From: JBOGDS01 sp050743075
Lineage (GTDB): Bacteria > Actinomycetota > Actinomycetes > Jiangellales > Jiangellaceae
Direction of reading: 5' to 3'
DNA length: 44,182 bases
NCBI GenBank assembly: GCA_050743075.1
Contig: JBOGDS010000025.1
Coordinates: forward strand, 1-44,182
Part shown: positions 38,825-44,182 of the stretch, in pieces
Numbering within the stretch: position 1 is the stretch's first letter
Layout: each line of letters begins with the position of its first letter
The notes under the pieces: generated by a model
What the model was told of the DNA's origin: nothing
The model's database searches: none
The model's input: only the letters and a program-made list of their open reading frames with translations
Translations under genes and position numbers: made by a program

Positions 38825-40564
38825 CTAGACCCCGAGCTCGCCCCCGAACTGGCCGCCTTCGAGGCGTTGCTTGACCGTCGTCAGGTACCGGGCGGCGTCG
38901 GCGCCGTCGACCACGCGGTGGTCGTAGGTCAGCGCGAAGAAGACCATCGACCGGATCGCGATGCTGTCGGCACCGGTGTCGTCGGTGACGACGACCGGGC
39001 GCTTGACCACCGCGCCCGTGCCGAGGATGCCGACCTGTGGCTGGTTGAGGATCGGAGTGTCGAACAGCGCGCCGCGGCTGCCGGTGTTGGTGAGCGTGAA
39101 CGTCCCGCCCGAGATCTCGTCCGGCGTGATCTCGCTGTTGCGAGTGCGCTCGGCCAGGTCGGCGATCTTGCGGGCCAGCCCGGCGATGTTGAGGTCGCCG
39201 GCGTCGTGGATCACCGGCACCAGCAGGCCACGCTCGGTATCGACGGCGACGCCCAGGTGTTCGGCGTCGGGGTAGGTGATCTCACCCTTGTCGGTGTCGA
39301 CCGTCGCATTCATCGTGGGGTGCGCCTTGAGTGCCTCGACGGCGGCCTTGGCGAAGAAGGGCAGGAACGACAGCTTGACGCCTTCGCGGGCCTCGAAGCC
39401 GGCCTTGGCCTGCTGCCGGAGCCGGGCGATCGCTGTGACGTCGATCTCGACGACGGTGGTGAGCTGTGCCGATACCTGCAGCGACTCGACCATCCGCCGG
39501 GCGATGGTGGCGCGCAGGCGCGACATCTTCTCGGTCGTGCCACGCAGCGGCGACGCCTCCGGTGTGGGCGCCGTCGCGGGTGGAGCTGACGGCGCCGCCG
39601 CAGCCGGTGCCGCGGGCTGCCCGGCGGGGGTGCGGGCCTGTTCGGCGGCGGCGAGAACGTCCTGCTTGCGGATCCGCCCGCCGACGCCGGTGCCGGTCAG
39701 GCCGGCGAGGTCGACAGTGTGCTCCGCGGCGAGCTTTCGAACGAGCGGGGTGACGTAGGGCGAGCCGTCGCCGGACAGACGATCGGCGGCCGGGGAGGGC
39801 TGGTCCGCGGCTGCCTGCGTCGCCGGTGCCTGCTCTGCGGGGCGCTCCTGCTGGGCCGGTGGCCCGCTCGTGGCCGGTTGTTCCTGAGGGACGGCGCCGG
39901 CATCGGACGTCCCTATGACGGCGAGTTCGGTGCCGACCTCGACGGTCTCGTCCTCGCCGACCTTGATCTCGAGCAAGGTGCCGGCCGCCGGCGAGGGGAT
40001 CTCGGTGTCGACCTTGTCGGTGGACACCTCCAGCAGCGCCTCGTCGGCCTGAATCTCGTCGCCGACCTGCTTGAGCCAGCGGGTCACCGTCCCCTCGGTC
40101 ACGCTCTCACCCAGGGCCGGCAACGTGACAGCCGTCGTGGCCACCGGCTGGGCCCCCTCGGCGGGTGCGGCCGGTTCGGCGGAACCTGCCGGCTGCGTCT
40201 CGGTGGCGGCTTCCGCCCGCGTCTCGGCCTGAGCCTCCGGCTCGGTTTCAGCCTCTGCCTGGGGTGCGGCCTCGGCCGGATCCTCCGTAGCGCTTGGGGA
40301 AGCCTGCCCGCCGCCGTTTCCTTCGGCGGGGTCGCCGATCACGGCGAGCTCGGTGCCGACCTCGACGGTCTCGTCCTCGGCCACCTTGATCTCGAGCAGA
40401 GTGCCGGATGCAGGCGAAGGGATCTCGGTGTCGACCTTGTCGGTGGACACCTCCAGCAGCGGCTCGTCGGCCTGGACCTCTTCACCGGGCTGCTTGAGCC
40501 AGCGGGTCACCGTGCCCTCGGTGACGCTCTCGCCGAGTGCGGGCAAGGTGACGGAGGTCGCCAT
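38825..40564 (-). CDS. sucB: Dihydrolipoamide acyltransferase (E2), two lipoyl domains
   Basis: A 579-residue E2. Two near-identical lipoyl domains carry the modified Lys43 and Lys184, each in LLEVSTDKVDTEIPSP, and are joined by an Ala/Glu/Pro-rich linker. Then come a peripheral-subunit binding domain (YVTPLVRKLAAEHTVDLAGL, VGGRIRKQDVL) and the catalytic domain ending in ALTYDHRVVDGADAARYL, with the acyltransferase His and Asp. Actinobacteria commonly annotate this gene as sucB, but such an E2 can serve AceE in pyruvate dehydrogenase. ATG 40564 is preferred to GTG 40570, because GGAG sits 5 nt before it. lpd is 50 nt upstream, same strand. Confidence 0.95.
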   Translation of the reverse strand: MATSVTLPALGESVTEGTVTRWLKQPGEEVQADEPLLEVSTDKVDTEIPSPASGTLLEIKVAEDETVEVGTELAVIGDPAEGNGGGQASPSATEDPAEAAPQAEAETEPEAQAETRAEAATETQPAGSAEPAAPAEGAQPVATTAVTLPALGESVTEGTVTRWLKQVGDEIQADEALLEVSTDKVDTEIPSPAAGTLLEIKVGEDETVEVGTELAVIGTSDAGAVPQEQPATSGPPAQQERPAEQAPATQAAADQPSPAADRLSGDGSPYVTPLVRKLAAEHTVDLAGLTGTGVGGRIRKQDVLAAAEQARTPAGQPAAPAAAAPSAPPATAPTPEASPLRGTTEKMSRLRATIARRMVESLQVSAQLTTVVEIDVTAIARLRQQAKAGFEAREGVKLSFLPFFAKAAVEALKAHPTMNATVDTDKGEITYPDAEHLGVAVDTERGLLVPVIHDAGDLNIAGLARKIADLAERTRNSEITPDEISGGTFTLTNTGSRGALFDTPILNQPQVGILGTGAVVKRPVVVTDDTGADSIAIRSMVFFALTYDHRVVDGADAARYLTTVKQRLEGGQFGGELGV

Positions 40565-40614
40565 CGTCACTCCTCTCCGAAGGGGTCGACTGTGCGAGCG
40601 TACGGGGTGATCGA

Positions 40615-41991
40615 TCAGCCGTGGACGTGGAGCGGCTTTCCGGCCAGGGCCAGGTGTGCCTCACCCAGCGCCTCGCCCTGGGTCGGATGGGCATGGATGA
40701 GTTGGGCCACCTCGGAGGGCAGGGCCTCCCAGTTGTAGATCAGCTGTGCCTCGGCGATCAGCTCGCCGACCCGGGCTCCCACCATGTGTACGCCGAGCAC
40801 GGGTCCGTCCTTCTCCCGGACCAGCTTGACGAAGCCCTGCGTCTTGAGGATCTGGCTCCTGCCGTTGCCGCCGAGGTCGTACTGCAGCGTCTCGACCTTG
40901 TCCTCGCCGAGCCGTTCCTTGGCCTGCACCTCGGTGAGCCCCACCGAGGCGACCTCGGGGTCGCAGTAGGTGACCCGCGGGATCCCGGTGTCGTCGACCG
41001 GCACCGGGTTGAGCCCGGCCAGGTCCTCGGCCAGAAAGATGCCCTGCGCGAAGCCACGGTGCGCGAGCTGTAGCCCCGGCACGATGTCGCCCAACGCGTA
41101 GACGCCGGCGACGTTGGTGCGCAGCCGCTCGTCGGCCAGGACGAAGCCGCGGTCCATCGCGATGCCCGCGTCGTCGAACCCGAGCCCGTCGGACACGGCA
41201 CCCCGACCCACGGCCACGAGCAGCAACTCGGCCTCGATCGGGTCGCCGTCCTCAACAGTTACCCGGACCCCGGCGTCGGTGTGGTCGACGTCCTTGAACG
41301 GGGTGCTGGTCCGGAATGCGATGCCCCGCTTGCGGAACGCACGCTCGACGGCCTTGGAGCAGGCTTCGTCCTCGGTCGGGACCAGCCTGGGTAGTGCTTC
41401 GACGATGGTGACCTCGGAGCCGAACGAACGCCAGACACTCGCGAACTCGACGCCGATCACGCCACCGCCAAGGACCACGACCGAGGACGGCACCCGGTCG
41501 AGGGTCAGCGCCTCGTAGCTGGTGATGACCCGTTCGCCGTCGACCTCGAGCCCGGGCAGTGACTTCGCGTACGACCCGGTGGCGAGCACGACGTGCTTGC
41601 CCTCGTACCGGGTGCCATTCGCCTCCACGGCGTTGGGCGCGACGAGCCGGCCCTCGCCCTCGACGAGCGTCACGCCGCGGGCCTTGAACAGGCCCTGCAG
41701 ACCCTTGTAGAGGCGGCCGACCACGCCGTCCTTGTAGGAGTTGACGCCGGCCATGTCGATGCCGTCGAGCGAGGCGGAGATGCCGAACTGGGCGCTCTCG
41801 CGGGTGGCGTCGGCGACCTCGGCTGCGTGGAGGAGGGCCTTCGTGGGGATGCATCCGTAGTGCAGGCAGGTGCCGCCGACCTTGTCCTTCTCCACCAGCG
41901 CTACGGACATGCCGAGCTCGGCGGCGCGGAACGCGCACGCGTAGCCGCCACTTCCGCCGCCGAGGATGACGATGTCGAAGTTGTTGGCCAC
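40615..41991 (-). CDS. lpd: Dihydrolipoamide dehydrogenase (E3)
   Basis: A 458-residue flavoprotein disulfide reductase that reoxidises dihydrolipoyl groups with NAD+. FAD site FDIVILGGGSGGYACAFRAA; redox pair Cys42 and Cys47 in GGTCLHYGCIPTKALLHAAE; NAD site VVVLGGGVIGVEFASVWRSF; second FAD block GVYALGDIVPG; C-terminal active-site base His435 with Glu440 in AHPTQGEALGEA. GTG 41991 follows AGGAG by about 7 nt. It heads the minus-strand group lpd-E2-epimerase. Confidence 0.97.
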   Translation of the reverse strand: MANNFDIVILGGGSGGYACAFRAAELGMSVALVEKDKVGGTCLHYGCIPTKALLHAAEVADATRESAQFGISASLDGIDMAGVNSYKDGVVGRLYKGLQGLFKARGVTLVEGEGRLVAPNAVEANGTRYEGKHVVLATGSYAKSLPGLEVDGERVITSYEALTLDRVPSSVVVLGGGVIGVEFASVWRSFGSEVTIVEALPRLVPTEDEACSKAVERAFRKRGIAFRTSTPFKDVDHTDAGVRVTVEDGDPIEAELLLVAVGRGAVSDGLGFDDAGIAMDRGFVLADERLRTNVAGVYALGDIVPGLQLAHRGFAQGIFLAEDLAGLNPVPVDDTGIPRVTYCDPEVASVGLTEVQAKERLGEDKVETLQYDLGGNGRSQILKTQGFVKLVREKDGPVLGVHMVGARVGELIAEAQLIYNWEALPSEVAQLIHAHPTQGEALGEAHLALAGKPLHVHG

Positions 41992-42100
41992 GGGAGCGCT
42001 CCTCGAAGGGTCGTCATGGCCGGATCACGGCCAGGTCTCGGCAGCATCTTCCCACCCCGCGGCGACGGGGAACCAACCGGTCGGATGGCACACTGCGCCA

Positions 42101-42415
42101 ATGCGATGGTTCGGCCGGCGCCGGAACAGCGCCGTCGGCAGCATGGACCGCGCGGCCGATGGATCCGACGTCTCGCACCTGGAGGACTTCGCCCGCACGC
42201 GTCGCGGCGTGGAGGCCTTCGTGGAACCCCCGACGACGATGACCGCCACGACCGTCGTCCTCGTTGCGCACGACGGGGAGTGGACCCGGCGCCGGGTACA
42301 CGATGCCCAGGCCGCGCATGAGCTGGCCCGCAAGCTGGGCATCCCGGCGTATGACGCCCAGGTTGTCGGCTATCCGCAACGCATGCGGGAGTGGAACCGC
42401 CGGCGGAGCTCCTGA
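42101..42415 (+). CDS. Small conserved actinobacterial protein
   Basis: A 104-residue protein: RWFGRRRNSAVGSMDRAADG, then SHLEDFARTRRGVEAFVEPP, TTVVLVAHDGEWTRRRVHDA and a C-terminal LGIPAYDAQVVGYPQRMREW. Similar proteins, sometimes loosely labelled oxidoreductase, are found beside lpd in related genomes; I see no cofactor motif and would not assign that activity. ATG 42101 has a weak -10 (CACACT, 42089-42094) 6 nt upstream. Divergent from lpd. Confidence 0.75.
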   Translation: MRWFGRRRNSAVGSMDRAADGSDVSHLEDFARTRRGVEAFVEPPTTMTATTVVLVAHDGEWTRRRVHDAQAAHELARKLGIPAYDAQVVGYPQRMREWNRRRSS

Positions 42416-42435
42416 TCCCAGTCCAGTGTCCGGGT

Positions 42436-42655
42436 TCAGGTCTTTCGGACCACCCGTTCTCCCTGGCCGGGCTTCCAGATGGTGATCGTCAACTGGGCAT
42501 CTTCAAGCTCCACCGATGAGGCACCGGTGAGGTCGGCGACGTAGAAGGGTTCGAACTCCTTCCCCCGAAGGTCGAACCCGCCTTCCTCGAACAGCTTTGT
42601 TGGCGAGCCGCTCGTGCAGGCCCTGCCCTGGTGGGAGTCGCGGGCACGTCGACAT
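42436..42655 (-). pseudogene. Unidentified small gene with one frameshift
   Basis: The minus strand gives protein-like text in two frames. From ATG 42655: STCPRLPPGQGLHERLANK; then, after a one-base shift at an AAA near 42598-42600, KLFEEGGFDLRGKEFEPFYV, ADLTGASSVELEDAQLTIT and IWKPGQGERVVRKT to the TGA at 42438-42436. The second part is clearly codon-like. I do not recognise the family. It could be a pseudogene, a sequence error, or a shorter gene starting inside the second frame. Confidence 0.5.
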
Positions 42656-42712
42656 CGTGCGGTCGACCCTCCGCGAGGCTGCCGCAGTCGAACGTGTCGC
42701 GCCGGTGCTGGG

Positions 42713-42939
42713 TCAACCCGGCACGAGCACGCTGAGGCAGGTCACGCAGCCCTCGAGCTTCTCGTACCCGCCGATGTCGACGACGACCGGCGCACAGCCC
42801 GCCCCGGCGAGGGCGGCCCGGTAAGCATCGTGCTGGCGGCGGGCGAGCGCGGAGTCGACCGGCACCCGCGATGTAGGTGACGATGCCCTCTGCAGGGCCG
42901 GCTGCTGGGTCGACGGACGAGAGCGATGCCGCGTGTCAC
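42713..42939 (-). pseudogene. ddaH: Degraded dimethylarginine dimethylaminohydrolase gene
   Basis: Pieces of a DDAH gene remain in order. VTRGIALVRRPSSRP (from GTG 42939) is the usual N-terminus; AEGIVTYIAG follows in the next frame; VPVDSALARRQHDAYRAALA follows in the third frame and runs without a break into VVVDIGGYEKLEGCVTCLSV, which is the C-terminus of DDAH with its catalytic Cys region. About 550 of the usual 780 bp are missing, including all of the middle of the protein. Two frameshifts plus an internal deletion make it non-functional. The intact enzyme hydrolyses methylated arginines to citrulline. Confidence 0.8.
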
Positions 42940-42949
42940 ACCGCGCCGG

Positions 42950-44182
42950 TCAGATGGTCCCGGCGGCGACGTCCTCGACGATCTGGACGAGGGTGCGCAC
43001 CCCGGCACCCGTGCCGCCCTTGGGCGTGTAGCCGTAGGGCGAACCTTCGTTGAACGCAGGCCCGGCGATGTCGAGGTGGGCCCAGTGGATCCCGTCGCCG
43101 ACGAACTCGGAGAGGAAGACGCCGGCCGACAGTGCACCGCCCTGGCGCTCGCCGACGTTGGCGATGTCGGCGACCGGGGAGTCGAGCTTCTCGCGCAGCT
43201 CCTCCGGCAATGGCAGCGGCCACATCAGCTCACCGGCCCGCCCTGACGCGTCGTGGACACGCTCGCGCAGCTCGTCGTCGTTGGCCATGATGCCCGCGAC
43301 CCGTCGGCCGAGAGCGACCACGCAGGCACCGGTCAGCGTGGCGATGTCCACGATGAGGTCCGCGCCGTCCTCGCTCGCCCGGACGATGGCGTCGGCGAGC
43401 ACCAGCCGGCCCTCGGCGTCGGTGTTGAGCACCTCGACGGTCTTGCCGCCATAGATCGTCAACACGTCCGACGGCCGTGACGCGCCGCCCGACGGCATGT
43501 TCTCCGCCATCGGAGCATAGGCAGTGACAGCCACCTTCGGCCCCAGCTTCGCGACGGCGACGACGGCGGCGACGACCGCCGCTGCGCCGCTCATGTCGCA
43601 CTTCATCGTCACCATGGCGTCGGCCGGCTTGAGCGACAGACCGCCGGAGTCGAACGTGATGCCTTTACCGACGAGGGCCACATGGCGCTTCGCCCGCGCC
43701 GGTCGGTAAGCGACGCGAACCAGCCGCGGCGGGTTGGCCGAGCCCTGCCCGACGCCGAGGATGCCCCCGTACCCGCCCTTGGCCAAGGCCTTCTCGTCGA
43801 GCACCTCGACGTCGAGCTTGAGACCTTTCGCATGCGTGACCGCAGCATCGGCAAAGGCCGTCGGAGCCAGATCGCGGGGCGGCGTGTTGACCCAGCTACG
43901 GGTCTGGTTGACGGCCGCAGCGATCACCTCTGCCCGAGCGACGGCTTCGCGGACCGCCTTGCCCCTCACGCTCGGCGCGACGATCGTCGCGGCGGCCAGC
44001 GCCGACTTCCCGTTCTTGGTCTTGTACTCGTCGTAGGAGTACGCGCCGAGCAGCACGCCGTCGACCACGGCGGCGACGTCGTCGGGCCGGTCGGCGGGCA
44101 GGGCGAAGGCGGCGCTCTCGGTTCCGGCGAGCGCTCGGGTGCCGGCACCGGCCGCGCGCCGCAGCGCCTCGTGGTGGCGCTC
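42950..44182 (-). CDS. pepA: Leucyl aminopeptidase (M17), N-terminus outside window
   Basis: At least 410 residues of an M17 aminopeptidase; the gene runs off the right edge, so the start is not seen. The catalytic domain is complete: VALVGKGITFDSGGLSLKPA (metal Lys and Asp), MKCDMSGAAAVVAA, YAPMAENMPSGGASRPSDVL, VLNTDAEGRLVLADAIVRAS (metal Asp and Glu, catalytic Arg) and DIATLTGACVVALG. These enzymes form hexamers that release N-terminal residues from peptides. The internal start near 44068 is rejected because the upstream frame (SAAFALPADRPDDVAAVVDG) is typical of the family. Confidence 0.96.
   Translation of the reverse strand, partial: ERHHEALRRAAGAGTRALAGTESAAFALPADRPDDVAAVVDGVLLGAYSYDEYKTKNGKSALAAATIVAPSVRGKAVREAVARAEVIAAAVNQTRSWVNTPPRDLAPTAFADAAVTHAKGLKLDVEVLDEKALAKGGYGGILGVGQGSANPPRLVRVAYRPARAKRHVALVGKGITFDSGGLSLKPADAMVTMKCDMSGAAAVVAAVVAVAKLGPKVAVTAYAPMAENMPSGGASRPSDVLTIYGGKTVEVLNTDAEGRLVLADAIVRASEDGADLIVDIATLTGACVVALGRRVAGIMANDDELRERVHDASGRAGELMWPLPLPEELREKLDSPVADIANVGERQGGALSAGVFLSEFVGDGIHWAHLDIAGPAFNEGSPYGYTPKGGTGAGVRTLVQIVEDVAAGTI

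Noticed and set aside
39719..40738. 339-codon plus-strand Gly/Leu/Arg-rich frame
   Set aside because: Mirror of the lipoyl domains and linker of E2; repetitive low-complexity text.
1..44182. CRISPR arrays, prophage genes or intact insertion sequences
   Set aside because: No spaced direct repeats, no terminal inverted repeats with a transposase, and no phage structural or lysis genes were seen.

Overview
The window comes from a high-GC actinobacterium. Several families here are largely or wholly actinobacterial: FasR, polyphosphate glucokinase, GlnE paired with an adenylylatable GlnA1, GlnR-type operators, DUF4191, DUF3052, DUF1918 and a fused RNase H/phosphatase. From general knowledge, the gene order recalls the streptomycete chromosome core (pepA, lpd, E2, lipB/lipA, DUF4191, RDD, glnA, glnE, glnA2, nadE, panB, map, RNase H fusion, aceE, fasR). 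The genus cannot be set from sequence alone. Many genes start directly downstream of a TANNNT -10 hexamer with no room for a ribosome binding site, so leaderless transcripts are common.

Layout. (1) 1-791: fasR, cut by the left edge. (2) 792-6383: an accessory block between fasR and aceE. It holds a decayed DUF6262 (Tn554 TnpC-like) gene, a YnfA membrane protein, a divergent MerR-controlled operon (Cys-pair protein, MerR, arginase-fold enzyme), and an epoxide hydrolase/AraC/NIPSNAP cluster. (3) 6384-10622: aceE (pyruvate dehydrogenase E1), DUF1918, DUF3052, a zinc-ribbon protein and tRNA-Val(TAC). (4) 10940-15405: Nif3-like protein, coiled-coil zinc-ribbon protein and RNase H/phosphatase, overlapping by 4 nt each, then an RNB exonuclease. 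(5) 15494-18557: alpha/beta hydrolase and divergent TetR sharing an operator, RNase P RNA, a VOC gene fragment and polyphosphate glucokinase. (6) 18614-24761: CbiX-like chelatase, map, a small conserved protein, KDPG aldolase, panB, aquaporin and nadE. (7) 24827-32313: nitrogen block with glnA2, glnE and glnA1, plus a cupin and an excalibur-type lipoprotein. (8) 32479-44182: RDD protein, a frameshifted hydrolase, DUF4191, lipA, lipB, a membrane Ser/Thr kinase, a TIGR01777 epimerase, E2, lpd, a small conserved protein, two degraded genes (one is ddaH) and pepA, cut by the right edge.

How genes work together. AceE, the two-lipoyl E2 and Lpd supply all three catalytic parts of a pyruvate dehydrogenase, and LipB and LipA make its cofactor. 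GlnA1 carries the adenylylation tyrosine targeted by GlnE. Both glutamine synthetase promoters carry GlnR-type half-sites at the same distance (10 nt) from the putative -10, so nitrogen control is probably transcriptional and post-translational.

The best candidate for something little described is the MerR/Cys-pair protein/arginase-fold operon at 2199-3971. It has a textbook MerR promoter and an enzyme in which the usual first metal-binding His is Cys. The rest is mostly conserved core with several informative gene remnants.
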